64,000 nucleotides of DNA, from positions 1,116,001-1,180,000 of the forward strand of contig NADL03000002.1 in the NCBI GenBank assembly GCA_002205965.3, in the 5' to 3' direction. The stretch is from Kappaphycus alvarezii. Its lineage: Eukaryota; Rhodophyta; Florideophyceae; Gigartinales; Solieriaceae. Of the stretch, positions 1 to 11,153 are shown piece by piece. The first letter of the stretch is position 1. Each line of letters begins with the position of its first letter. Under the pieces are notes generated by a model. It did not search any database, was not told the DNA's origin, and worked only from the letters and a program-made list of their open reading frames with translations. Position numbers and translations under genes: made by a program.

Positions 1-1262
1 CACACCCCTTCCTTCCCTACTCTGACGCTTATTCACTTGGATTTACTTATCCTTACTAGATTGGCTCGAGCCGCACCCTACAGCACCTCTCGCTCGTTTC
101 AAAAAACGCCGCGCCAATTTCTTGGCAGCTTAAAGCTTCAACTTGCCCGTCAGTGCTTCACAAAAAGTCGTATAAGGCTCGGAGATCACAGTACCACGAC
201 ATTCTTCTACGAAGAAAGCCATTTGCCTTACAACTTCAACATCTTGTTATTTAATGTCCTTGAATCATTGCTCTCTCATACTTTAATACTCCACTGTAGC
301 CCCGATCGCCGTCTCAGCTACTATTAATCTTCTACCAATATCTTTTGCATTTCCTTCGATGGTTCTTGCAACTTTCAATGCCATAGCGGGCAATTCGGCC
401 CTAACGCTGGCTGCGTATACATACTCCCACTATTTCGCGGACCACCGATCCTGAGCATTCAATTTGGTGAAAAAGCCATCGACTTGCCGCGTAAAATAAA
501 TATTTTGGATCAATGCGTCATGAGTCCCATGGTATAAAACGACCACTTCACCAACCAAACTTGACGGGTTTAAATCTGTGACGACCTTGCGGAAGTACTC
601 TCTACTGGACGGCAGCATCGAAAAAACCGAACGAAACCTTGCGCGCCCTTTGGATGGAAGCAACATGGGCTAGTCTCTGGCAGCACTAATCCTCTCATCG
701 CTCGACATATCGTTTCTGACACTCTGCTCGTGCCTACGCGAAGATGCCACCGCCCATGTTTGGGATAATTTCACTCAGAGAGAGAAATGGACATGCAAGA
801 GGCATGCAAGGCAGCACATAGCAGCGCGAGGACTGGATTAAATATCCTGAACGCAAGCTACATGTCCGCCGTAGAACCTCTAGTGTTGTACACTTGGCTA
901 ACAAATGCCTTTACGACTTTGGAAGACCAATCTCTATTTTCCGTGCGTCTTCACACGTATACAGTACCAGACACCTCCGCAACTATACGGTACTGAACTG
1001 TTCTAATTTTTTTGGGGGGAAATTGGTTTGGTTTACTGCGAGTAATGGAAAGGTTGGGAGTCCTCTGTATTTGTAATCATTGGTCCAGGACTGGGTTTAT
1101 AATGAAGCTGCCACAGAGGGTGGGGAATTTGAAGTGATTTATGTAGGAAGAAAATCGTTGAATAGGAACTAATTTTGATGCTAGGAGCGCGGACGGTATG
1201 GCAGGATGTCTAATTCCTAAGTAGTGGGATGCTAATTTACTTGCGTTACTGTACAATGATAC
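1..1262. other. No supported gene; probable decayed 3' part of a copia element
   Basis: Only short open frames of 60-96 codons on both strands, none with a motif I recognise. The minus strand downstream of the copia RNase H segment (1263-1595) would be expected to hold the rest of RNase H and an LTR, but I could not identify either. I see no LTR ends, tRNA or host gene here. Confidence 0.3.
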
Positions 1263-2937
1263 CTATTTGGGAGTGAATAGTTGGTAGATTATGAAACGAG
1301 GCTTCGGTGTACAGACGTCTTTGTATTGACGCTTGGTCCAATTGAATACATGGGATTTTGGAGAGGCTTTGAGATTAGATCTCTGCCAATTTCTGGTGTT
1401 TACTTCTGAGAACGATGAAATAGGCTGCTTTTGGTCACTGTTCCGTTGCAATGCGACTATTGCTTGGAAGGAGGACGAAGGGCATGTACTAGCTGCGATC
1501 CAATCGATTTTTACCCCAAAAGAACGGGGATTGGAGATTTCTTGGGTTGTGATGGGTCTGTTGAAATTCGTCTTTGGTTGATTTTTCTGGTTCATTGTAA
1601 TGGATCTCTTGGAATGGTATGGTGATTAAGAGATGCTGATGTCAGAATATTCTCATTGTATGTTGAATCCTTTGAAATCTGTTAGAAGATTCTGCGCGTT
1701 ACGACACAGGAACTGCTGTGCCAGCTTGCTTAAATCCATAAAACGATTGTCCTGTTCGATTATCATCCGGCTTCTACCTTTCCGGAAATTTGCACGTTAG
1801 CTTTCCAGATGTATCCTTTTTTCTGTGTGAGTATTGTGAAGAGTTCCCACAGTGGGCGGTAGGAGATGAATCTCTTCATTAGGGGGGTTTGAAGGTAGGC
1901 CTTGGTGTAGTCTCGAGCAACCAGGGTGATTGAATTACTTTTGTGCGTTGAGCAGGACATCCAGAGTATAAAATTGGAAAAAAGGGATTCGGAGTGAGAT
2001 CAGTCCGACAATGAGAGCATTTACTGTAACTGAGTGTCGGAAAGATGAGAGATTGGCTGCATTGACGAGACGTGCGCGATAACTAATCGAGAGGGAAGCG
2101 TTATGTGATCTTTGGATTATGAGCCTCCATTTAACAATCTAAAGTTCAGAAGAGTCGTCCATGATTGTCTAAGGTACGACTGAGACTGGGTCTCTGGTGA
2201 GGAACTTGATCTCTTCAGGCTTTGCTTCGTGAAATGCCTTCTGCTGGTATGCGGTAGCTTGGAAGCGGATCTGATCTTTTTTGCTAATGAATGGAGGCCG
2301 AGAGAGTGTTTTACGTCTGTTATGACAGAGTACTGTGTGAACTGGAGTTCAGATGCGTCAATGGTACTGCATGGTGGTGCAGAGGGTTGGAGAACCACGG
2401 AGTTGTCGTCCGTTACTATTAATTTTGGGCATGAGTAGATAGTAACTTTGCTAGTGATATTTGCAGTGTTCAAGTCGTATCCTTGATGTGGCGTGGATGA
2501 TTCGATCGCTTCCGATGCTGATTGTTTACCGAGTGCTACAGCATCTGACATATCGTCGTTGCCTCGTATTTCTGGAGGTAGTGAAGTGTCCCGAAGAATA
2601 GACGGACTCTGGCCTTGTGTGCAGGGAACAATTTTCCGTCGTAAGATACTGTTATCTGAACTTTCGCAATAGAGGCGACGGTCCATTGGGGCCAGTCCTT
2701 TCTTCTTCGATGGAAACAAACCAGTTGGTCGACATTGAAGGAAACCATTTTGACTAATTTACGGTGGTGTGGGTGTGGTGCTTTGTGAATGACGACGTCG
2801 GCTCGAAGTCTTTCAGTGTCGTTCCTTGCCATTGCCGTCAGGGCAATCCGTTCATTGATTGTGGCTGTGTCTGCGAGATCGCCAGGATTCGAAGCATTGT
2901 TCCGGATCTGTTGTGTGTGGAAGAAGTCGCTTGGCAT
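1263..2937 (-). mobile_element. Ty1/copia pol remnant (integrase C-terminus, RT, RNase H), element D
   Basis: Minus-strand pieces read in the order of a copia polyprotein. Positions 2536-2937 resemble an integrase C-terminal region: a run of basic and acidic residues, then VDQLVCFHRRRKDW and WTVASIAKVQITVSYDGKLF, the usual 'DLV.V.R....W.GP..V....YDGK' pattern. Positions 2117-2719 look like the variable spacer between integrase and RT. Positions 1763-1960 contain VARDYTKAYLQTPLMKRF, matching the copia RT motif D.TQAY.QS....R. Positions 1263-1595 contain IDWIAASTCPSSSFQAIVAL, matching the RT-RNase H linker 'YIASTC.PEA.FDL..A.Q'. Stops and frame changes occur between the pieces, so it is not functional as read. 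No LTRs or target duplication were found. Assignment to copia rests on motif order, not on a database match. Confidence 0.7.
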
Positions 2938-3544
2938 GCTGGGTAAAGTTCCAGGCCATTTCGATTTCGGCCATGAGTTTTTTCAAATTAATTCCGGGGT
3001 CTAACTGAGAAGTGAGAAGGAGTTTTTCCATTAATTTTTGAAGGAAGCGATGAAAGCACTCGTTTGATCCATGAGACTATGGGCATTCCGTTGGGATCCG
3101 TCAAAGTTGGGAGTCAGGACTGCGTAAATGGTTGGTGGCGGTTATAGTTTCCGCTGCTTTTTCGTTGACCATAACGGTATCGGAGAATATGGCGGTGGGT
3201 AGGAGGTAAACAAGTATTTAGGAAGAATGCAGCTAATGGACTATCTGTGTAGTCGGGGTGTTCAAGTGTTGAAAGTGCATGGTACATATGCTCACGAACT
3301 TGGATTTTTGCTGGGATTTGAGATGTTCATCCATATTTGAGGCCGCGATCCGGAGGAGCTCTGCGAATGTGGCCTGTTTCTGGTGTGGTTTATCGATTAT
3401 GCCCATAATTTATCTCAAGTACCCTGATAGTATCCTTCCAGTAACCGTTACCGAGAATGCAACCTGTAAGAAGACATCAGTGCAACGTGTGCAATGTGCT
3501 CAGACACAAGTATAAAACACAATATCATACCACTTTGTGCCAAG
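2938..3544. other. Transposon-derived spacer
   Basis: No plus-strand gene is supported. The minus strand may continue element D upstream of its integrase C-terminus, but no HHCC or DDE residues can be placed. It ends where a plus-strand reverse transcriptase begins. Confidence 0.25.
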
Positions 3545-5486
3545 CCAACGACATAAAGCCATCGTGGCTATCTCGCCTGGTTCTCGAAACATGGTCGGCC
3601 CCTTGATCGCCAGTCAATGCTGTCTCAACTTCCAGCACTCGCTCCTTCTCTGGCCCGCTTCGTGAATATGATATACGGTCGTACTCAGCCACCGTTGCTT
3701 ATACCGAATCGCCAGAACACGGTCATCTCTAGTGCTCAGGGCACCCAGCAGGGCGACCCGGCCAGTATGTTGCTGGTTTCACTCACGATCCAACCACTAA
3801 TCCGGAAAATCGCCGAGGACAGCAACATTGTGCTGAATCAATGGTACGCGACGACGGAACCCTCCTAGGGACACTCCAGTGTCTGCGCTGTGCTCTCTGC
3901 CTCCTGCAAGCAGAGGGTCCGGCTGTTGGTCTCTATGTCAACGCGAGAAAGAAGCGCATTCACTGGCCGAACACGCTCCTGCCGGACCGCACGGACTTCC
4001 TCCGCAAATTTCCTCTGTCCGAGAGCTCGCGCGACGGCTTCGAGCTCCTAGGAGCGCCGATGGGCAACCGGGCCTTCACCGATGCATACTACGGGCAAGG
4101 TCGAGGGGTGCCGCCGCACCTCCGACTGCTGACCCACGTTCGTGACCCCGCGCCCGTTTCCACATGCACCGGCTGTGCGCGTCGGCATGCCTCGTCACCC
4201 ACGCGTTCCGGCTCGCCGACCCACAACACTCGGCCCCGCTGCACAAGCCTTTGACGCCCTGCAGAGGTCGTCTTACTCGGAGCTACACGGGATCGCCCTC
4301 ACAGACACTGCATGGGACCAAGTCACGCTACCGATTCGCCAGGGAGGTCAGGGATTTACCCTCATCTCCCCGTTCCTACACGGCTCGGTCGCAGCTAGTA
4401 TCATCGACGCGGTTCCGGCACGTGAGAGATCGGCATCGTACCCACGCAACGTTCTGCCGCCGTCTCGGTCACCGATACCGGGGTGACAGGGCGTTCCTGG
4501 TCCGACAAGCCTTGCCGCGAATCCGTGACTTCCTGCAATGTATCCCTGGGCGCCCGTACTCCGTCGAATTGGCCCATTTGACCCAGCCTGCTTGCTGCCA
4601 AACCATCCAACCTCCAAACCTTCTTAAATGGTGTGCAGCAGGAGGCACAGGCAAGGTCCACTGGCGTGATGACTCATGGGTGACACACCCCAACCCGGCT
4701 CAGCACAGCACTCAAGAAGTTCGACATCGGATTCGTGGCCTGGCGTTCCGGAACAGCCCCGCCGCCGCTTTTCTCATCGCTCACCCCACAACCGCTACGG
4801 TGGTGTCCTCGGCCCACTGGCAGACCATGATCCGCCGGCACCTCGGCCTCCCCGTATATGACGACTCCCGCCCGCTCACCTGCGCCCACTGCAACCAAAC
4901 TATGGACGCACTGGAGACCACGCGGCGGACCTTTGCCCTGCCGGCTTCGGCCGCCCGCACCGCCACAACTCGCTACGCAACGTTTTCGCCTACCACGTTG
5001 CTCGCGCTGCGGGCCTGGACTGCCAATACGAAGTCCCGCTGCTTGTCCCGGGAACGAATATCCGCCCTGCGGACATTCTCATACAACCCCCCCCCTGCCC
5101 ACAGGCCAACAGGTCCGCCCCATAGCCTGCGACCTAACCGTTGTCTCGCCGTTCAAACAAGGGTGCGCACAAGGGCCACACAAATGGCCGGCGGCGCCGC
5201 CGACATTGCCCACCGAGACAAAGTCAAAGACCTGGAGCGCAAACTGGTACGCCGCATCCCCCCCCTTCGCACAACACCCTCCAGGAACCGAACTTCAAGT
5301 TTCAGCCCCTGGCTTTCGACTCCCTGGGTGCCCCATCCCCCGCCTCCATTCTGTTCCTCGAAGACTTCATCCCGCGCATCGCAGAGAAGCTCAACACAAC
5401 CACAGCAGTGATCCGCAGACGTATTTATCAGCGCATTAGTTGCACACTGTGGTCTTCTGTTGCAATGGCGATTCTATCGCGAGCCC
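3545..5486 (+). mobile_element. RLE-class (R2-like) non-LTR retrotransposon, 5'-truncated copy 1
   Basis: Plus-strand frames form a chain of RT palm, thumb, Cys/His finger and nuclease-like domain. The palm at 3617-3868 has AQGTQQGDPASM (RT motif 4) and ends NQWYA; the following frame, from 3841, begins with a DDG, so the YADD catalytic box straddles a one-base frameshift. The C-terminal part in frame 4164-5527 has RRHLGLPVYDDSRPLTCAHC with a CxxC start of a Cys/His finger, then RPADIL (around 5080) followed about 17 residues later by CDLTVVSPF. The R-P-x-D ... D-x-T spacing is what R2-type restriction-like endonucleases (PD-(D/E)XK fold) show after a CCHC finger. The 5' part of RT is missing, as in abortive target-primed copies. 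The C-terminal frame crosses several frameshifts. It is followed directly by two copies of a ~70-bp tail repeat. Confidence 0.72.
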
Positions 5487-5554
5487 CACTGCACGTGCCT
5501 GACGTGGAACATCCGGTTAGTTCTTAGCCGTATAGTCAGTCCTGCAGTGTACAC
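5487..5554 (+). repeat. RLE-element 3' tail repeat, copy T1
   Basis: Begins CACTGCACGTGCCTGACGTG and ends CCTGCAGTGTACAC. It follows the last codons of the RLE-class copy at 3545-5486. About 80% identical by eye to T2 (5594-5665); related copies are at 9980-10080, 13685-13756 and 29731-29793. I infer it is the 3' untranslated end of this retrotransposon family. Confidence 0.65.
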
Positions 5555-5593
5555 GATAGATACTCAATGAAGTAAGTTCTTGTCTCTAGTATC

Positions 5594-5665
5594 GCTGCAC
5601 GTGGCCGACGTGGACCACCCGGTTAGCTCTTAGCTAGCAATATAGTCGGATCCTGCAGCGGACAC
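5594..5665 (+). repeat. RLE-element 3' tail repeat, copy T2
   Basis: Second tail copy 107 bp downstream of T1, with core GACGTGGACCACCCGGTTAG and end TCGGATCCTGCAG. It is closer to the isolated copy at 13685-13756 than to T1, so T2 may be the tail of a separate, extremely short insertion, or the 3' end may be a tandem repeat. Confidence 0.65.
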
Positions 5666-5870
5666 CCGTTTTACTAATGCCATAAAGTTGCGACCGTAAG
5701 ATAATATAGTTAAAGTTCGTCGCTGCCCAGCTCAGGAGTACGCGCTAGAATAGATGTTGCAAAGGTAGACCATATGGTCGACGAGATTCGTTGCCGTGGG
5801 TGGTCAAATTTAAAAACTTTTATCTAAAAAAAATCATACGTTTCACCTTATCGGCAAATAGGAAAAGACC
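5666..5870. other. Leader of gypsy-like element; no LTR recognised
   Basis: AT-rich sequence between the tail repeat and the gag start at 5871. A 5' LTR and primer-binding site should lie here if the gypsy element were complete, but no TG...CA boundary repeated near the other end could be found. Confidence 0.3.
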
Positions 5871-6658
5871 ATGGAACCTTCGGGCATTACGGTAAGTTCT
5901 CTGGCACAAGCTGCAAGCGGACTTCGATGTCAGCTGTCAGAGGCTTGTAATCTGATCTCTGCCCAACAGAACCAGCTCAATAACGCTGCTCAGAAGGTAG
6001 GAGCCTTCGGGAATGAACTACCCCTCGTCAGAATCAGTACTGGTAGCTCTAATGGTCAAAATGAAAGCAAGAACCCCCCTAAGAAGAATAAACTGGGATC
6101 ATTCAGCGGAAAAGGGTCCATTGACAGCTGGTGTGTGCAGATGGAAAATTACCTTGGCGAGGGAGATGGGATGGCTAGCATGAACATTTCACTAAACTAC
6201 CTTTCTGTAAAATACCATGAGTGGTGATGGTCAACTCTAAGAGTGTCGAGGGGTACGAAATTCAAACATCGAAGGAACTGAAGGCTACCCTTCTCAATCG
6301 CTCTGAGACGAAAACAAGGAAAATCGCACGAGACAAGCTGGCTCGCTGGAAACAAGTTAACGAAGTTTCTGCCTTCAATGAAGATTTAAACAAAATAATA
6401 TCGGATATTCCAGACGTAGGAGTCAAAGATCAGATTGATCGCTATTCACGTAGCCTGAAACCATACGTTTGGAAAGCCTTACGCACGAAAAAATGTTCTG
6501 AGATTTCCGATATAATGGCAGAAGCGGAAAGAATTAAAGCAGCCAATAGGCGTTCAGGACCGTTAGGCAATGTAGAATCGAGTACAATGTCCTTGAACAG
6601 CAATTCAGTTACTGCGAATAGTGGTCACGTACCCATTGAAATTGGAAACTTGGAATGA
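5871..6658 (+). pseudogene. Ty3/gypsy gag remnant
   Basis: Two overlapping frames (5871-6227 and 6221-6658) join into one gag-like protein. The first has a heptad-like N-terminus and SFSGKGSIDSWCVQMENYL, the 'F.GK..ID.W...ME.YL' pattern at the start of many gypsy capsid domains. The second has a helix-rich segment with KLARWKQVNEVSAFNEDLNK and RYSRSLKPYVWKAL, like the later capsid helices (L...L...V..++..L..Y..GLK). The frames overlap by 7 bases, consistent with a single frameshift. A zinc knuckle was not found. It lies upstream of gypsy RT on the same strand. Confidence 0.65.
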
Positions 6659-7419
6659 ATAGGACGTAGAGACCACAAATAGTACCTTTCAAAAACTGGA
6701 TCAAAAAAGAACGGGAGAGATAAATACGTGAAGGACTCTGTTTAGGATGCAGAAAGAAAGGAAACATAGCAAAAACTGCCCAAAAGCTCGAAGGAACTGA
6801 TTGAAGGTCCTCAATCACTTCTGGAACGAATAAATCTTATTTTTTCAACAGTAGGACTTCAGGATGCGTTTAGCGGAACACCAAACCCGACTTTACGACG
6901 AAATCATAAAGTGCTTCTTATCGTTAAAGGACTCATTTGCAATGGACTGGATCAGCAAAAAGTCTCATCCACTCATGTGGAGAGATGAATTTCCTCAGTG
7001 CATTATTCCGCGATTACCATAAGATTAATACGAAACGATCAGAAGACCTTACCAAAATGGCAAACAGTGTTGAACAAGAGTTGAGAGAAAAAAATACCGC
7101 CTCGTGATCTTCCAAAAAAGTACTACACATAGCCACTGCACTTTAATGTGAGCGACCTCAATGGATATAATGCAGTCTACGGAAAGGAATGATGTGGCGC
7201 CCGTGGAGAAGTTATCGACTCTGCAAGTAATGAAGTTTTTTTCAAGCAAAGGGATAAAATTTCTCTGTCACTGCCAATGAAATCAGAAAGAACCCTTCCG
7301 ATTCTGAAAACTCAGTAGTTACTGATTTGGAGGAAAAGTAGCCCTTCGCTGTGCTTGTACGACCATTACACTCAAAGCCGAATGTTCCGTATTTCTATCT
7401 AGAAATATTCAAAGTGCAC

Positions 7420-8720
7420 TGAAAATGTATGAAGATGTTTTCCAAGAAAAATCTTCAGAAAAACTTCCTAAGGGCCTTCCTCCGAAGCGAGACTATTATT
7501 TCAAGATCTAATTGGAGAGAGCTGATAAGACACAGAAAAAGGGGCTCTAAAGACTTTCCGAAAAAGAAATAATGGAACTTCGTAAATAAATAGATGATCT
7601 ACTGGAGAATGACATAGCGTAACTAAATAGATGGTCTACTGGAGAATGACTCCAAAAGACAAGCAAAAGTCCTTGGGGAGCGCCATTACTATTTTTAAAT
7701 AAAAGGATGGCTTTTTGAAGATATGTGAGGATTATAGAGCACTTAATCGGCTTACTGTGAAAAAATTACCCCCTGCAGGGCATCGCTAATATCTTCGATC
7801 ATCTCAAAAGAGCCAGGTACTTCTCTAAAATAGATTTGAGGATGTTTATCTTCAGTTCAGACCGAAAGAATAGTCAATCCCGCTCACAGCGTTTCGAACC
7901 AGATACGGACATCTTTAATTTCTCGTACTACCTTTTGGGTTGACCAAAGCAATAGCAACCTTTATGAATCTCATGAACGAAATGTTCAAAGAATTCCTGG
8001 ATTTACTTGTTATCTTTTATTTAGATGACATATTTATCTTCAGTAAGACATGGGAAGAACTTCTAAAACACATTGCTGCAGTACTAGAGATTCACCGGCA
8101 GGAGAATCTGTTCGTGAAGTTGTCAGAATTTGTCTTCGGTGTTAAGGAATTCGAGTATCCTGGAATAATAATCTGTACAGAAGGAATTGCGGTGGGTCCC
8201 AACAAGACAAAGGCAATCATGGAATGGCCCTCACTAAAGAATAAACAACAGCTTCAGTCATTCTTAGGACTGTTAAGCCAATATAGAAGAAGATTCATTA
8301 GAGGCTTCCCATTGGTTGCTAAACCTTGTACTGAGCTGACGAAAATGCTCCATTTCTGTGGACGGATACTCAGGATGATTCTTTCTAGATACTCAAGAAA
8401 TTTCCATGCAGTGCCCCAGTCCTTAGAAAATTTGACTCTGAACTTCCAATATATGTCACTACTGAAGCCTTTCAGTACGCTATTGGAGCTGTGTTTGAAC
8501 AGGGAGATTCAAATTCCAGAAGACCAGTTGCCTTTGCGTCTAGAACTTTAAGTGATGCTATGCAAAATTATGCCGCTCATTAAAGAGATCTCTTGGCCAT
8601 TGTGGAGTGTTTGAAATGTTGGAGAGCATACCTACACGGAAACTTTTTCATAGTTCATTATGACCACTACCAATTAAGATACCTCGAGACCCAGGCCAAT
8701 CTGTCGCATGGACAGGTCAG
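7420..8720 (+). pseudogene. Ty3/gypsy reverse transcriptase-RNase H remnant
   Basis: The longest open piece, 7940-8551 (203 codons), carries FYLDDIFIFSKTWEEL, the gypsy YLDD catalytic box, then EGIAVGPNKTKAIMEWP and LQSFLGLLSQYRRRFIRGF, the standard thumb ('G...P.K..AI..WP...  FLGL..YYR+FI..F'). Upstream, around 7800-7900, broken frames read like 'F.KIDLR' followed by a poor palm motif. Downstream, around 8520-8700, other frames read RPVAFASRTLSDAMQNYAAH and RDLLAIVECLKCWRAYLHG, the RNase H start. A 26-bp direct duplication (7588-7650) lies in the N-terminal RT region. Many stops make this copy non-functional as read. Confidence 0.85.
7588..7650 (+). repeat. 26-bp direct duplication inside gypsy RT
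   Basis: AAATAGATGATCTACTGGAG plus six more bases (7588-7613) recurs with one mismatch at 7625-7650, a 37-bp period. It duplicates the codons that would read 'IDDLLEND' ahead of the RT palm and breaks the frame. Confidence 0.8.
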
Positions 8721-9049
8721 ATGCCACCTGGATAGAAAGATTAGCAAACTTTGATTTCAAAATTATACTAATCTCCCGGAAATGAAACATTGTTGCGGAT
8801 TCTCTCTCAAGATATCCCATGAATGCACCATCACCTAACTACAGAAACAAAGAACTACTTCCGGAAGTTAACACAAGAACAAACTCAGAATTCAATAATG
8901 TATCCGTACCTTGCTTTAGATGTTCTGAACTAGAAGAACTGGCCAAAGATTACAAGCTAGATAAAAACATACAGGGCCAATAAAAGGATCCAAAAGCACT
9001 TCTCGAGAGAAAATGGTTGCTTTTACTAATAAACGGAAAGATTTGCGTC

Positions 9050-9979
9050 CTAAAAGGAAATTTTGAAGAAAAGTTATTATATTACTACCATTTTACTCCG
9101 AATAATGGACATGTGGTAATTTCAAAAGCTATCAATAGAAAATCACCGCATGTTTACTGAATAAACATTAGTACATAATTACTCCGATAAGTTCTTTCTT
9201 ACAACCGCTAAAAAGAAAATCTGTCCAATCAGAAACTTGCGGTTCTCTCACAACTTCTTGACCAAACGAAAACCAAATTGACGCCCATAACAATGAACTT
9301 CATTACACACCTTCCAATGTCAAAAAAGTGAACAGTGGCATCTCAGCTGCCAGCTTCCGTTGAAATATTATCAAAGATGATGAGAAATATCACAACCAAG
9401 CCTAAAGTAGATGCTCCTTCAACCTACATGCTGTTTAAGGATCTTATTTACAGAAATCACGGAATTTCGACGAACTTCACTTGTGATAGGAATAATATTT
9501 TTATGAGAAAGTTTTAGAGGAGTATGTTCAACCTTCTAGGTACCAAAATATTCCCTTATTCAGCGTACCCACCCCGCACAAATTGACAATCTGAGAAAAT
9601 GAGCAGTAAAATCGAAGAAGTGATTCACTCTTTTATTACCTTCGAGAACTCGGATTTGGACAACTGTTTGGTGGACTTCGAATCTGCTAGCAATTCATCT
9701 ATTAATGCAAATACAACATTCTATTCCTTCTTTCTCAGTTATGGAATTCACCCTAGAACCGTCCCTTTGTATAAACAGTACTCTCCGCAAACAACCCTGC
9801 TGCATTGCAGTTCCTCAGAAATTTGCAAGAATCACTGCAAAAGGCCCAAGAACAAATTAAGAAATTACATGATTCAACATCGTACGTCAACGGAAGTAGA
9901 AGACCGTCTACTTACAAAGTTGGTGATAAAGTATGGTTGTTTACAAGAAACCTAGCTCTAGAAAATGGTGCTGGATCTG
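9050..9979 (+). pseudogene. Ty3/gypsy integrase remnant, truncated by an insertion
   Basis: Frame 9335-9517 reads SKMMRNITTKPKVDAPSTYM and YRNHGISTNFTCDRNNIFM, the integrase core 'D..SK..H..P.......A..+.+.++.+HG.P...+.DR...F'. Frame 9599-9955 reads SKIEEVIHSFITFENSDLD then NSSINANTTFYSFFLSYGIH, the end of the core. Frame 9805-10050 supplies the C-terminus: SLQKAQEQIKKLHD then STYKVGDKVWLFTRNLALEN. Homology stops at about 9979, where a minus-strand RLE-class tail repeat begins, so the gypsy element was cut there. The first catalytic Asp and the HHCC finger fall in badly broken sequence. Confidence 0.8.
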
Positions 9980-10080
9980 TCTGCTGCAGGACCCGACTAC
10001 GGGGTACTGTACTGTACAGTGCCTGTACTGTACTGCTTGCAAAGAGCTGACCAGGTAGTCCACGTCGGCCACGTGCAACG
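9980..10080 (-). repeat. RLE-element 3' tail repeat, copy T5, with internal TACTGTAC expansion
   Basis: Read on the minus strand it begins GTTGCACGTGGCCGACGTGG, continues with GTCAGCTCTT, and ends GTAGTCGGGTCCTGCAGCAG. The middle is expanded by a TACTGTAC-type microsatellite (10004-10036). It sits at the downstream (3') side of the minus-strand RLE fragment at 10081-10846, the same arrangement as T1 after copy 1. Confidence 0.65.
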
Positions 10081-10846
10081 ATATTCGCGACAAAACGCGT
10101 TAAGTCCTTGGCGACCATGTTATGCATCCACTGCGCCCATAGATGCGCGTGCGGAAAACTCCAACCGGTGTGAACTTCTCCGCGATGCGCAGCTGGAGAC
10201 CCTCTAGGAGAGGACGGTAGCTGGGGAAGGCGAACCCAGGGAATCGGAAGCTAGCGGTTGGAACTCGAAGTTGGGGGCTGTGTAGAGTTGTCGAGAGGGG
10301 GAGGCAGTTTAAGCTACAAGCCCGTCACCTTGTTGCGGTGCGCCATTGTAGCAGCACGGCCCACTTCTCGAGTGACCTGTAATCGTACGTCATCCCTGAA
10401 AGATGAGACGACGGTGACGACGCAGGCAACGGGGCAGTCAGGAGCTGCTGGTGTATGGACCAGTATGTCAGCGGGTCGCAGCTTGGTGCCTGGCGCCAGG
10501 AGCGGGACCTCGATCTGGCAGTCCAGGCCTGCTGTACGGGCGATACGTCCTGCAACGATGTTGCAGACCGAGTCATGCCGGTGCTTGCGACCGAGCTCTG
10601 GAGGGCACAGGTCCACTGAGTAGTCTCCCAGCCTATCGATAGGATTTTGCAATGCCCGCTGCTCCGAGGGAGGGAGTCATCGTAAACGGGCAGCCCGAGG
10701 AAGCGTCGTAACATACTGTAGTCCTCCAGAGCACCGCAGACACTTTCGCGTCGGCGGTGGGATGCCCTCGAAAGAATGCGGGCATTTGCGGAATGCGAGG
10801 CCAATGGTGGCTTGACTGAGTGTACAGTACTATCCGTGCATGTCAT
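10081..10846 (-). mobile_element. RLE-class non-LTR retrotransposon C-terminal fragment, copy 2
   Basis: Minus-strand frames match the C-terminus of copy 1: RRFLGLPVYDDSLP (frame 10325-10846) followed by a broken finger region, then KLRPADILVHTPAAPDCPVA and TVVSSF (frame 10314-10652). Here the Asp of the D-x-T element reads Val. The copy has interrupted the gypsy integrase at 9979. It starts abruptly near 10846, next to TACTGTAC repeats, so it is 5'-truncated to little more than the nuclease domain. Confidence 0.7.
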
Positions 10847-10996
10847 GTACTGTATTGTACAGTAAGGCCACTGTACAAAACGGTATTTTCGACGAATTAT
10901 GAATGCTTCCCAGGCTCAGATCAGTGTTAACATTAAAAGTCAAGGCAGGCATTGATCCGGTCCTCCCAAGCACTTTACTGTACCTGTACTGTACAA
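10821..10996. repeat. TACTGTAC-type palindromic microsatellite cluster
   Basis: Repeated TGTACAGTACT and ATGTACTGTATTGTACAGTA at 10821-10864 and CTGTACCTGTACTGTACAAT at 10978-10997. The unit is self-complementary, so each block can form a hairpin. The same motif occurs at 10004-10036, 13548-13652, 35083-35116 and 45186-45227. Confidence 0.75.
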
Positions 10997-11153
10997 TACA
11001 TTATTTACCTGGCCATGGCGAACTCGTTATAGCGTGCGGGTGACCATCCCTCGTCGCTCGCTCTTGGTCCATCGAACTCCTCTCCGCCGCACACCCCTCT
11101 TTTGACGCGCCCGATGCCTACCCACCCCTTTTCCACCCCTCGCTTCCTCTCAA

